A stretch of DNA of 7,954 nt, taken from contig JAEWJS010000001.1 of NCBI GenBank assembly GCA_023386495.1, positions 1 to 7,954 on the forward strand, given 5' to 3'. Origin of the DNA: Bacillota bacterium. Lineage in GTDB: Bacteria > Bacillota > Bacilli > Paenibacillales > Paenibacillaceae. Every line of letters starts with the position of its first letter. Within the stretch, counting starts at the first letter, position 1. Of this stretch, positions 1-6,211 are shown piece by piece. The translations under genes and the position numbers were made by a program. A model generated the notes under the pieces. That model was not told the DNA's origin. It searched no databases and was given only the letters and a program-made list of their open reading frames with translations.

Positions 1-118
1 TCGTTTCGCCCCCGCACCGGCAGTACCGGCGAACGAGTGCGGTTTTTCGCCTTCGTTTCGCCCCGCAGCGGCAGTTCCGGCGAACGAGTGCGGTTTTTCG
101 CATTCGATCCGCCCCGCC
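1..118. repeat. Tandem 51-bp repeat, two units plus a partial third
   Basis: Two near-identical units are seen: the shared segments CCGCA..CGGCAGT.CCGGCGAACGAG and GTGCGGTTTTTCGC recur exactly 51 bases apart (12 versus 63, 37 versus 88). They differ by a few substitutions and one C in the upstream C-run. A third, degenerate start (TCGATCCGCCCCGCC) follows at 104-118. The array lies just beyond the 3' end of the minus-strand AraC-type gene. Because 51 is a multiple of three, the plus strand stays open through both copies, but I see no reason to call it coding. It is probably an extragenic repeat; the first unit may be cut by the window edge. Confidence 0.75.
12..47 (+). terminator. Possible intrinsic terminator inside repeat unit 1 (plus strand)
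   Basis: CCGCAC (12-17) can pair with GTGCGG (37-42), and TTTTT (43-47) follows directly. A small CCGG-CAGTA-CCGG hairpin (17-29) can form in between as an alternative. Unit 2 keeps a 5-bp version (63-67 with 89-93) and its own TTTTT at 94-98. The T-run suits transcripts on the plus strand arriving from the left of the window, not the minus-strand AraC-type gene, which would meet the hairpin without a U-tract. Confidence 0.4.
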
Positions 119-127
119 TCCGCCGAC

Positions 128-994
128 TTACTGCTGCTGCCTCCTATGCAGCGCTCGGCGATACGCCGTGGGCGACGAGCCGCTCCACTTGTGGAATTGC
201 TTCGAGAAGTACAACGCGTCGTTGTACCCGACCGAAGCGGCGACCTGCTCGATCGGCAGCGCGGTCGCGAGCAGGTTCTCGGCACGCTCCATGCGCACCT
301 TGAACAGATACTGCTTCGGCGACAGCCCGGTCGCGCGCTTGAACATCTGGGAGAAATGGGTCCGATGATAGCCGTAAGAGCGGGACATGCCGTCTATCGA
401 GACCGCTTGCGCATAGTGGGTCGCCAAGAGCCGCTCGGCATGCGCAACCTGGCGGTCGATGTCGGACAAGCCGGATCCGCTGACGGCCATGCGGCCGCGG
501 TTCGCGGCAGCGCCGATAACCGCGAGCAGCCTCCGCAGGCCGCTGGACGATTCCAGCTCGGCCAACAGCGGCGCTGCTGGATTCTCCAGGCCGACCCGTA
601 TGCGCCGGTAGAGCGGCAGCAGCCTGCGGCTGTCGCTATGCACCAGCGGCTCATGGACGGTGATGCCCATCTCTGCCAGCAGGCCTGCGGCCAAGCTGCC
701 CTGCAGGGAAACCCATGCGTAACGCCAAGGGTCACGCTCGTCCGCTTCGTAGCTGAAGGGTTCGCCAGGGAAGATGAAGAACGTGTCGCCTGCCTTACAA
801 ATGTACCGCTTACTTCCAACGGTATAGATGCCTGTTCCGGACAAGACGGTATGGATCAAATAATAATCGTGCACGGCGGGACCGATTTTATGCCCGCCCA
901 CGGGATCGCCTTCACCGCTGAATATTACGCTAAGTTCACCGGGAACCGGCGATGGGTGGAAGGCCATCTGGATTCGGGTATGGTCAGGAATCAT
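128..994 (-). CDS. AraC-family transcriptional regulator with N-terminal cupin-like sensor domain
   Basis: Predicted 288-residue sugar-responsive DNA-binding regulator. The N-terminal part (about residues 20-100) has the beta-strand-rich pattern of the AraC ligand-binding cupin, including the segment AGDTFFIFPGEPFSYEAD. The C-terminal 95 residues form the double helix-turn-helix: the first helix pair is around 199-220 (YGYHRTHFSQMFKRATGLSP) and the second around 247-270 (IEQVAASVGYNDALYFSKQF), followed by the family's closing G-x-SP-x-x-YR. I chose the ATG at 994 because AAGGAGG lies 6 bases upstream of it; a longer frame starting at 1021 would place that ribosome binding site inside the gene. 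The gene is divergent from the GH4 alpha-galactosidase, so it most likely controls that gene and possibly itself. The ligand is not readable from sequence. Confidence 0.93.
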   Translation of the reverse strand: MIPDHTRIQMAFHPSPVPGELSVIFSGEGDPVGGHKIGPAVHDYYLIHTVLSGTGIYTVGSKRYICKAGDTFFIFPGEPFSYEADERDPWRYAWVSLQGSLAAGLLAEMGITVHEPLVHSDSRRLLPLYRRIRVGLENPAAPLLAELESSSGLRRLLAVIGAAANRGRMAVSGSGLSDIDRQVAHAERLLATHYAQAVSIDGMSRSYGYHRTHFSQMFKRATGLSPKQYLFKVRMERAENLLATALPIEQVAASVGYNDALYFSKQFHKWSGSSPTAYRRALHRRQQQ

Positions 995-1021
995 AAGAAG
1001 CCTCCTTATGGATTGCACCAC

Positions 1022-1152
1022 GCTACATAATTCGAGCCTAACAAATGATCCTACAAATGTCCATATGAAACTGCCTTTTCTCCATTCGATTCGCAGCCGA
1101 TCTGTCCTATTGTAGAGACAGGAATAGAAACCTACTCTTTACTCTCAGGAGG
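1022..1152. promoter_or_regulatory. Divergent regulatory region between the AraC-type gene and melA-like gene
   Basis: Two direct copies of ACAAATG (1041-1047 and 1053-1059), embedded in CTAACAAATG and CCTACAAATG, are 12 bases apart and could be regulator half-sites. Nearer the glycosidase, CTGTC (1102-1106) is the inverse of GACAG (1117-1121), and CTATT (1107-1111) is the inverse of AATAG (1123-1127). A weak -10-like TATTGT (1108-1113) has no convincing -35, which is typical of promoters needing an AraC-type activator. AGGAGG (1147-1152) serves the glycosidase start at 1162. The repeats are seen; their role as operators is inferred. Confidence 0.45.
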
Positions 1153-1161
1153 ATGTACACC

Positions 1162-2460
1162 ATGCCGAAAATTACGTTCATCGGTGCCGGCAGCACCGTC
1201 TTCGCCAAGAATGTGCTTGGCGATTGCATGCTGACCCCCGCCCTTCACGAAGCAGACATCGCGCTCTTCGATATCGATCCGGTACGCCTTGCCGATTCCG
1301 AGCGCATGCTCCAGAATTTGAAGGCATCGTCCGGCAGCAAGGTCACGATTACCGCCTATTCCGATCGCAAGGAGGCGCTCCGCGGCGCGAAGTACGTGGT
1401 GAATGCCATCCAAGTCGGCGGCTACGATCCGTGCACGATCACGGATTTCGAGATTCCGAAGAAGTACGGCCTGCGCCAGACGATCGCGGACACGCTGGGG
1501 ATCGGCGGCATTTTCCGCAACCTGCGCACGATTCCGGTCATGCTCGACTTCGCGCGCGACATGCAAGAGGTCTGCCCGAACGCGCTGTTCCTCAACTACA
1601 CGAACCCGATGGCTGTGCTCACGAACGTGATGAACACGCATGGCGGCATCAACACGGTAGGACTCTGCCACAGCGTGCAAGTCTGCGTGCCGCATATGTT
1701 CGACCATCTCGGCATCGACCAGACGGGCGTGCAGGCCAAGATCGCAGGCATCAACCACATGGCATGGCTGCTGGAAGTGACGAAGGACGGCGTCGATCTC
1801 TACCCCGAGATCAAGCGCCGCGCTGCGGAAAAGCAGAAGGAGAAGCATCATGACATGGTGCGCTACGAGCTGATGTTGAAGTTCGGCTATTACGTTACGG
1901 AGTCTTCCGAGCACAATGCCGAATATCACCCTTACTTCATCAAGAAGAACTATCCGGAGCTCATCGAACGCTACAACATTCCGCTCGACGAGTATCCGCG
2001 CCGCTGCATCGCTCAGATCGACCAATGGACGAAGATGCGCAGCGAGCTGGTGGACAACGTCAATCTCAAGCATGAGCGTACGCACGAGTATGCGTCGTAT
2101 ATCATGGAAGCAATCGAGACGAACGTGCCGTATAAGATCGGCGGCAACGTCATGAACACCGGACTGATCACGAACCTGCCGAAGGAAGCCTGCGTCGAGG
2201 TGCCTTGCCTCGTCGACCGCAGCGGCGTCACGCCCACGTATGTCGGCGACTTGCCGCCGCAGCTGGCCGCGCTCAACCGGACGAACATCAACACGCAGCT
2301 GCTCACGATCGAAGCGGCGATCACCGGCAAGAAGGAGCATATCTACCACGCCGCGATGCTCGACCCGCATACGGCCGCCGAGCTGTCGATGGACGACATC
2401 ATCGCGATGTGCGACGACATGATCGAAGCCCACGGCGACTGGCTGCCGAAGTACCGCTAA
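1162..2460 (+). CDS. melA: Alpha-galactosidase, glycoside hydrolase family 4 (MelA type)
   Basis: Predicted 432-residue cytoplasmic enzyme hydrolysing alpha-galactosides such as melibiose. GH4 enzymes use NAD and a divalent metal, usually Mn2+, in a redox-assisted elimination mechanism. Visible features are the dinucleotide-binding start KITFIGAGST (residues 3-12) with the acidic FDID strand end (36-39), QVGGYDPCTITDFE (84-97), NYTNPM (145-150), the metal-ligand Cys169 in GLCHS and His199 in GINHM, and TESSEHNAEYHPYF. The end EAHGDWLPKYR closely resembles the end of E. coli MelA, and length is close to MelA (about 450). I chose ATG 1162 because AGGAGG at 1147-1152 is 9 bases upstream; the in-frame ATG at 1153 directly abuts it. 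No transporter gene is in view, so uptake must be encoded elsewhere. A different alpha-linked substrate within GH4 is possible, but the LplD alpha-galacturonidase subgroup looks less similar. Confidence 0.93.
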   Translation: MPKITFIGAGSTVFAKNVLGDCMLTPALHEADIALFDIDPVRLADSERMLQNLKASSGSKVTITAYSDRKEALRGAKYVVNAIQVGGYDPCTITDFEIPKKYGLRQTIADTLGIGGIFRNLRTIPVMLDFARDMQEVCPNALFLNYTNPMAVLTNVMNTHGGINTVGLCHSVQVCVPHMFDHLGIDQTGVQAKIAGINHMAWLLEVTKDGVDLYPEIKRRAAEKQKEKHHDMVRYELMLKFGYYVTESSEHNAEYHPYFIKKNYPELIERYNIPLDEYPRRCIAQIDQWTKMRSELVDNVNLKHERTHEYASYIMEAIETNVPYKIGGNVMNTGLITNLPKEACVEVPCLVDRSGVTPTYVGDLPPQLAALNRTNINTQLLTIEAAITGKKEHIYHAAMLDPHTAAELSMDDIIAMCDDMIEAHGDWLPKYR

Positions 2461-2505
2461 GGGTACGCAACGCCAATCGTACGGATAGGAACGCCAGCCA
2501 TCGAA

Positions 2506-2546
2506 GCCGTCTGCTGCCTGCATCTCGCAGGCACGGGCGGCTTATT
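2506..2546 (+). terminator. Hairpin after the melA-like gene, probable terminator
   Basis: An inner 7-bp stem TGCCTGC (2515-2521)/GCAGGCA (2527-2533) with loop ATCTC is extended by GCCGTC (2506-2511)/GGCGGC (2536-2541) across a small internal loop. TTATT follows, a short imperfect U-tract. It lies 45 bases past the stop codon of the alpha-galactosidase. Confidence 0.6.
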
Positions 2547-2618
2547 CGTGCTCTGCGAACGCGGACAAGGAGGGACTTGTCAGACATACGCGCATATGAG
2601 GTACGTTTCGGAGTCTCG

Positions 2619-2635
2619 CAACATATGGTATGTTG
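2619..2635. promoter_or_regulatory. 17-bp palindrome upstream of glutamate racemase
   Basis: CAACATA (2619-2625), spacer TGG, TATGTTG (2629-2635) is a perfect inverted repeat with 7-bp arms. It overlaps a -10-like TATGTT (2629-2634) and sits 42 bases before the GTG start of the racemase. It could be an operator over that promoter. No good -35 is visible, so the promoter itself is uncertain. Confidence 0.4.
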
Positions 2636-2676
2636 ATTAGAACTTCTATGAATACGAACAGGAAAGCGGTGTATAC

Positions 2677-3486
2677 GTGCAACAGCCGATCGCGATATTG
2701 GATTCCGGAGTGGGCGGCCTCACCGTGGCCAGGGAAGTGATGCGTCAGCTTCCGCGGGAGAAAATGATTTATTTCGGCGACACCGCCAGAGCACCGTACG
2801 GACCTCGACCTGCGGAAGAAGTCATCCAATACACTAGAGAAATCGTGGATTACCTGATTCAATTCCAGCCGAAAATGATCGTCATCGCATGCAACACGGC
2901 AACGGCGTTCGCGTTGGAGGATATACGATCGCGCGTGGACGTTCCGGTCGTCGGCGTGATCCATCCCGGCGCACGTGCAGCGGTCAATCGTACGCAGAGC
3001 GGCTATGTCGGCGTAATCGGAACGGACGGAACGATCCGCAGCCGGGCCTATGAGAATGCGCTGAAACAGCTGTCGCCGCATATCGAAGTGGTCAGCCTGG
3101 CCTGTCCGAAGCTGGTTCCGCTCGTCGAGCAGGGCAACTTCCGTTCGGATGAGACGCGGCATACGGTGGACGAATCGCTGCGGTCGCTGTTCGGGACGCC
3201 GATCGACACCTTGATACTGGGCTGCACGCACTATCCGTTCTTGGCGGAGACGATCTCGGAATCGATGGGCAGGCAGGTGACGCTCATCAGCTCGGCCGAA
3301 GAGACGGCCCGCGATATCAGCACGATTCTGCAGGTGAAGGGCAAGCTGGCGCTGGGAACGATCATACCGGTCCACCAGTTCTATTGCAGCGGCGATCCGA
3401 AGCTGTTCAAGTCGATTGCCGAACGGTGGCTCAACGAGCAGATCGAGCTGACGCCCATCGTATGGCAGATTCCGCACATCGGTTGA
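2677..3486 (+). CDS. murI: Glutamate racemase
   Basis: Predicted 269-residue cofactor-independent racemase converting L-glutamate to D-glutamate, used by MurD in peptidoglycan precursor synthesis. Seen directly: the N-terminal IAILDSGVGGL (Asp9 and Ser10 of the active site), YFGDTARAPYG (32-42), the first catalytic cysteine Cys72 in ACNTATA, and the second, Cys183, in LGCTHYPFL with His185. Length is standard (about 265-275). The start is GTG at 2677, with AGGAAAG (2660-2666) 10 bases upstream; the only other nearby GTG, at 2669, is out of frame. The orthologue is called racE in Bacillus subtilis. D-glutamate is also the residue at the bond presumably cut by the peptidase encoded downstream, but a 209-bp gap with a large hairpin separates the two genes. 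Confidence 0.96.
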   Translation: MQQPIAILDSGVGGLTVAREVMRQLPREKMIYFGDTARAPYGPRPAEEVIQYTREIVDYLIQFQPKMIVIACNTATAFALEDIRSRVDVPVVGVIHPGARAAVNRTQSGYVGVIGTDGTIRSRAYENALKQLSPHIEVVSLACPKLVPLVEQGNFRSDETRHTVDESLRSLFGTPIDTLILGCTHYPFLAETISESMGRQVTLISSAEETARDISTILQVKGKLALGTIIPVHQFYCSGDPKLFKSIAERWLNEQIELTPIVWQIPHIG

Positions 3487-3551
3487 CCCCAGTAGCGCCA
3501 CTAACGTGAAAATGTTCCCGCCCAAACGCATCCTTCATTGCCGCCATCATC

Positions 3552-3606
3552 AGCCGTTATCCCCCACGCGAAGGCCGTGCTGGCCTGAACGAAGGGGATA
3601 ACGGCT
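3552..3606. terminator. Long hairpin after murI, possible terminator lacking a U-tract
   Basis: AGCCGTTATCCCC (3552-3564) is perfectly complementary to GGGGATAACGGCT (3594-3606), a 13-bp stem. A second hairpin, AGGCC (3572-3576)/GGCCT (3582-3586), can form inside the 29-base loop. CTTCGACG follows rather than a T-run, so ordinary Rho-independent termination is doubtful; it could stabilise the transcript or act as a cruciform. It lies 65 bases after the murI stop and about 90 before the next start. Confidence 0.45.
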
Positions 3607-3695
3607 CTTCGACGTCGCCTCATATCGCGATCTAGGGATGCATACATATGAAGGCATAACGAGTAAGAACAAGAAAGCGAGGAGGATGACGCCGC

Positions 3696-4898
3696 ATGCT
3701 TCGCTATACCGCGCAACCAGGCGATACGGTACAGAGAATCGCGAACCGCTGCGGCATTCAGGCAGACAGCCTCTATGCCGCGAACCCGCAGCTCAGCCGC
3801 GCGCACCATCTCGCGCGGGGTCTCGTACTGTCGATACCATCGGCTGCCCAGCAGCTCTATGTCCTGCAGCAGGGCGACACCGTGGACGGGCTGTCGCGCC
3901 TCTTCGGCGTGTCTGCTTCGCAGCTGCTGCTGGGCAACCCGCATCTGAACCCGATGCGGGTAATTCCGGGCCAACTGATCGCGCTGCCCCGCGCTTCAGC
4001 AAGCCGATTCGTGGATCCGAATGAAGAGTACGGTCCGCGGGAGCTCTATGTCGATCTGAACCAGCTGGCTTCGGCTTATCCCCACATCCAAGTCGGCATG
4101 ATCGGCAGAAGCGTGCTCGGCCGTCCGTTACCGTGCATTCGCATCGGCGAAGGACCGAAGCGCATCCACGTGAATGCATCGTTTCATGCGAACGAGTGGA
4201 TTACGTCGCTAGTCGCGATGACGTTCGTCGAGGATTATGCGCGCGCCATCGCGCGAGGCGAGACGCTGCGAGGCGTCGATGCGCGGGCGCTTGCCGACCG
4301 CGTCCAGCTATGGATCGTGCCGATGGTCAATCCTGACGGCGTCGAATTGGCGCAGGAGGGCATCTGGCAGGGCCATCCTTATTATGCGGAGCTGCTGCGG
4401 TGGAATCGTCATTCCCCTCGGTACTTCCGCTGGAAGGCGAACATTCGCGGCGTAGACTTGAATGACCAATTCCCTGCGCATTGGGACGAGGAGTGCGCGC
4501 GGCGCGGCACGGAAGGCCCTTCTTCGCGCGATTATCCCGGCCATGCGCCGCTGTCCGAGCCGGAAGCCGCTGCGATGGCCGCGCACGCGGCGCAGTTGGA
4601 CTTCGATCTCGCGATCGCGCTGCATACGCAAGGGCAGGAGATCTATTGGAACTATCGGGACTTCGAGCCTGCGGAGGCTGAGCCTCTGGCAGGGAGGCTC
4701 GGCATGGCAAGCGGTTACCGCCCGGTGAAGCTGAGCGGCAGCGACGCAGGCTTCAAGGACTGGTTCATCCAAGAGTACCGCAAGCCGGGCTTCACGATCG
4801 AAGCCGGAATCGGCGTCAATCCGCTGCCGCTCGAGCAGTTCGCCGATGTGTATGACGAGGTCGCGCCGCTATTGCTTGAGGCCATGCAGTCCCTATAG
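3696..4898 (+). CDS. LysM-domain M14 zinc peptidase, likely gamma-D-glutamyl-diamino acid endopeptidase
   Basis: Predicted 400-residue peptidoglycan peptide hydrolase. Two LysM modules occupy about residues 2-47 (YTAQPGDTVQRIANRCGI) and 53-98 (YVLQQGDTVDGLSRLFGV) and should bind glycan. The rest is an M14 carboxypeptidase-fold domain: zinc ligands His164 and Glu167 in SFHANEW, third ligand His310 in ALHTQGQ, substrate-site segment RGVDLNDQFP (251-260), and general base Glu369 in GFTIEAGIG. The architecture matches endopeptidase I of Lysinibacillus sphaericus and B. subtilis YqgT, which cut the gamma-D-Glu-diaminopimelate bond. No signal peptide or membrane segment is visible, as in those relatives, so it may act in the mother cell or spore, or on recycled muropeptides; this is inference. 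The start ATG has GAGGAGG (3679-3685) 10 bases upstream. Confidence 0.92.
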   Translation: MLRYTAQPGDTVQRIANRCGIQADSLYAANPQLSRAHHLARGLVLSIPSAAQQLYVLQQGDTVDGLSRLFGVSASQLLLGNPHLNPMRVIPGQLIALPRASASRFVDPNEEYGPRELYVDLNQLASAYPHIQVGMIGRSVLGRPLPCIRIGEGPKRIHVNASFHANEWITSLVAMTFVEDYARAIARGETLRGVDARALADRVQLWIVPMVNPDGVELAQEGIWQGHPYYAELLRWNRHSPRYFRWKANIRGVDLNDQFPAHWDEECARRGTEGPSSRDYPGHAPLSEPEAAAMAAHAAQLDFDLAIALHTQGQEIYWNYRDFEPAEAEPLAGRLGMASGYRPVKLSGSDAGFKDWFIQEYRKPGFTIEAGIGVNPLPLEQFADVYDEVAPLLLEAMQSL

Positions 4899-4928
4899 GA
4901 CGAGGCTCGCGCAACCGGCTTGGCCGTA

Positions 4929-4937
4929 TGCTATAAT
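4929..4937 (+). promoter_or_regulatory. Extended -10 promoter for the small DUF1232-like gene
   Basis: TGCTATAAT contains a consensus -10 (TATAAT, 4932-4937) preceded by the TGn extension. No -35 match stands at the proper distance, as is common for extended -10 promoters. The expected start near 4944 would leave a leader of about 16 bases that begins almost at the ribosome binding site AAGGAGGG (4945-4952). Confidence 0.65.
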
Positions 4938-4959
4938 GGCGCTGAAGGAGGGATGCAGC

Positions 4960-5202
4960 ATGTTACGCTTACGCAAGCTGCTGTCTTTGCGCCATTGGCG
5001 GCATGTATTTGCCCGAATCTTCCGTCTGCTCCGCGCGCCTGAGGTGAAGCTGTCGGAGAAGCTGCTTTTCGGCTTGCCGGTCGCGCTCTATTGGGTGCTT
5101 CCGGACGCGCTGCCGATGCTCCCCGTGGACGACATCGCCGTGACGATGATCGCCGCCGAGTGGTATACGCGCCGAATGGAACGCAAATATCCGCATGTGT
5201 AG
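4960..5202 (+). CDS. Small DUF1232-like (YkvA-type) protein
   Basis: Predicted 80-residue protein of unknown function. Residues 1-35 are very basic and amphipathic (MLRLRKLLSLRHWRHVFARI and following). A hydrophobic stretch at about 36-66 contains LYWVLPDALPMLPVDDIAV, which resembles the DUF1232 core pattern of a hydrophobic run, P-x-D-x-x-P and a closing DD. The tail YTRRMERKYPHV is basic. It probably associates with the membrane by one short hydrophobic segment. AAGGAGGG (4945-4952) is 7 bases from the ATG, and the gene has its own extended -10 promoter, supporting independent expression. The family match is by eye and divergent. Confidence 0.72.
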   Translation: MLRLRKLLSLRHWRHVFARIFRLLRAPEVKLSEKLLFGLPVALYWVLPDALPMLPVDDIAVTMIAAEWYTRRMERKYPHV

Positions 5203-5232
5203 CGCCTGCTGTGCCCGATTGCTCCAGCGGTA

Positions 5233-5261
5233 TTGAAACTCGCCCCGCAATTCATTAGAAT
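5233..5261 (+). promoter_or_regulatory. Sigma-A promoter for the HesB-like/DUF1450 pair
   Basis: TTGAAA (5233-5238) and TAGAAT (5256-5261) are separated by exactly 17 bases; each matches the vegetative consensus at five of six positions. The predicted start near 5268 lies 50 bases before the HesB-like gene. Confidence 0.7.
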
Positions 5262-5317
5262 AAGGAAGATCAAGAGAACGCACCGGACAGGGCGACAATA
5301 AAGGAGCTGCAAGCAGG

Positions 5318-5620
5318 ATGAAATGCAAAATTTCGCGCAATGCCGCCAAGATGCTGCTGGAAGAGCTGAACAAGCCGGAGAACGAAGGCAAGAAGCTGCG
5401 CGTCTACGTGACGCATGCGCACGGCGACCATGCCCACTACGGCATGACGGTGGACGAGCCTAAGGAGACGGACGAGATCGTCTCGACGGACAAAGGGATT
5501 GACGTGCTGCTGACGCGCGGCGACGAATTCCTCGACGGCATCCGCATCGATTACTTCTACGTACCGCAGGAAGGGTTCGCGATTACGAATCCGTCCAAAG
5601 GCAATCACGGCGATCATTAA
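5318..5620 (+). CDS. HesB/IscA-fold protein lacking the cluster cysteines, histidine-rich
   Basis: Predicted 100-residue protein with the HesB/IscA (A-type Fe-S carrier) pattern: N-terminal helix (ISRNAAKMLLEEL), strand LRVYV (27-31), GMTVDEP, GIDVLLTRG, IRIDYFYVPQEGFAITNP. Family members normally carry one cysteine in the loop after LRV.V and a C-G-C pair after the NP turn. Here the loop reads THAHGDHAHYG (His33, 35, 38, 40), the C-terminus is NPSKGNHGDH, and the only cysteine is Cys3. It therefore should not hold an Fe-S cluster in the usual way; His-based metal binding is a reasonable guess. The start ATG is preceded by AAAGGAG (5300-5306) at 11 bases. Its stop codon overlaps the next start by one base (TAATG), implying translational coupling with the DUF1450 gene. 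Confidence 0.8.
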   Translation: MKCKISRNAAKMLLEELNKPENEGKKLRVYVTHAHGDHAHYGMTVDEPKETDEIVSTDKGIDVLLTRGDEFLDGIRIDYFYVPQEGFAITNPSKGNHGDH

Positions 5621-5859
5621 TGGCGAACGATATCCGAATCTGCGATAAATGCAAGCATATGCGCGTCAAGACGGCCGTCTCGAAGCTGAGCAAGCTGGCG
5701 CCGGACGCCGAGATCAAGGTTGCGTGCAAGTCCTATTGCGGTCCTTGCGCACGGTTTGCGTTTGTATTCGTGAACGGCCGCTACGTGACGGCGCCGACGG
5801 AGGACGAAGCGATCGAGAAGGCGAGCAAGTATGTCAAGCCTTCTAGAAATTTGGTCTAG
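5620..5859 (+). CDS. DUF1450 (YuzB-family) cysteine-rich protein
   Basis: Predicted 79-residue protein of unknown function. It has a CxxC at Cys8/Cys11 (ICDKCKHM) and a second cluster, Cys36, Cys40 and Cys43 (ACKSYCGPCARFAFVFVNGRYV), then the acidic EDEAIEKA segment typical of DUF1450. The five cysteines suggest Zn or Fe-S binding, or a thiol redox role; which one cannot be told. The ATG overlaps the stop of the HesB-like gene, with only weak AAAGG in the upstream coding sequence as a ribosome binding site, so it is probably translated by coupling. The pairing suggests the two proteins share a metal or Fe-S related job. Confidence 0.85.
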   Translation: MANDIRICDKCKHMRVKTAVSKLSKLAPDAEIKVACKSYCGPCARFAFVFVNGRYVTAPTEDEAIEKASKYVKPSRNLV

Positions 5860-5861
5860 AA
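5841..5861. repeat. 7-bp inverted repeat overlapping the DUF1450 stop codon
   Basis: TTCTAGA (5841-5847), spacer AATTTGG, TCTAGAA (5855-5861). No T-run follows, so it is a poor terminator. It lies about 15 bases upstream of the proposed asd leader promoter and could be an operator. Confidence 0.4.
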
Positions 5862-5876
5862 CTGCGCGGCGTAATT

Positions 5877-5885
5877 TGTTATTAT
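5877..5885 (+). promoter_or_regulatory. Candidate extended -10 promoter for the T-box-asd transcript
   Basis: TGTTATTAT: TATTAT (5880-5885) differs from the -10 consensus at one position and has the TGn extension. No recognisable -35 stands 16-18 bases upstream. A start near 5892 would place the T-box stem I at the very 5' end of the transcript, as expected. Confidence 0.45.
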
Positions 5886-5891
5886 TAGTGC

Positions 5892-6187
5892 AATAGTAAA
5901 TGCGATGAAGAGAAGAGTACATAGCGGAATGCTGTCGCAGAGAGCCCCGGAAGCTGAGAAGGGGCACAGCAATCGCTATCGAACAAAGACTCCGAGCAGC
6001 AAGCCGAAACCTGAGACCAGGGGATGGCGCGCCAGGTGCTCCTGTTACAGAGCTAGAGTATAAGCATTGCCGCGCAATGCCGTACTCGAAGAGGCTGATG
6101 CGGCGACGCGTCAGCGAATCTAGGGTGGTACCACGAGCTGCGATCTCGTCCCTAAGACTGATGAGGTCTTGGGGGTGGGATTTTTTT
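5892..6187 (+). ncRNA. T-box riboswitch leader of asd, probable lysine specifier
   Basis: A tRNA-sensing leader that permits transcription of asd when the cognate tRNA is uncharged. Stem I: TGC (5901-5903)/GCA (5996-5998) at the base, loop-E AGTA (5916-5919) opposite GAA (5981-5983), ATAGCG (5921-5926)/CGCTAT (5974-5979), GCTGT (5931-5935)/ACAGC (5966-5970), AGAGAG (5939-5944), and GCCCC (5944-5948)/GGGGC (5961-5965) capped by the GCTGAGAA-type loop. The specifier strand after GAA is CAAAG, giving AAA (5985-5987) or AAG (5986-5988), both lysine. Stem III is GAGTA..GCATTGC/GCAATGC..TACTC (6056-6087). The 14-base T-box, AGGGTGGTACCACG, is at 6122-6135; its variable base T6129 suits a tRNA with discriminator A. 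Antiterminator: AGGG (6122-6125)/CCCT (6150-6153) and ACGAG (6133-6137)/CTCGT (6145-6149), with the 7-base bulge between. T-box identity is very secure; the lysine call is less so. Confidence 0.95.
6144..6187 (+). terminator. T-box regulated intrinsic terminator
   Basis: The 15-base strand 6144-6158 (TCTCGTCCCTAAGAC) pairs fully, with a few G-U pairs, with 6166-6180 (GTCTTGGGGGTGGGA) around a 7-base loop, and seven T's follow (6181-6187). Bases 6145-6153 are also the 3' side of the antiterminator, so the two folds exclude each other. Confidence 0.92.
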
Positions 6188-6211
6188 GTTTATGCGCGCT
6201 GTCTACACGTA

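Noticed and set aside
37..303. Open plus-strand frame through the 51-bp repeats giving a 17-residue peptide repeat
   Set aside because: It runs antisense into the end of the well-supported AraC-type gene, has no ribosome binding site, and is explained by a 51-base period divisible by three.
146..1030. 294-codon plus-strand frame opposite the AraC-type gene
   Set aside because: Shadow of a GC-rich gene; no family resemblance, while the minus strand has a clear AraC fold and AAGGAGG.
1153..1161. ATG at 1153 as the alpha-galactosidase start
   Set aside because: It touches the AGGAGG with no spacer; ATG 1162 is 9 bases away and begins the normal MPKITFIGAGS.
1132..2523. 463-codon minus-strand frame opposite the melA-like gene
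   Set aside because: Arg/His/Val-rich shadow composition with no motifs; the plus strand encodes an unmistakable GH4 enzyme.
5988..5990. GAC (Asp) as the T-box specifier
   Set aside because: It would sit too far from the GAA loop-E bases and within the lower helix strand (ACTCC); T6129 also disagrees with the discriminator G of tRNA-Asp.
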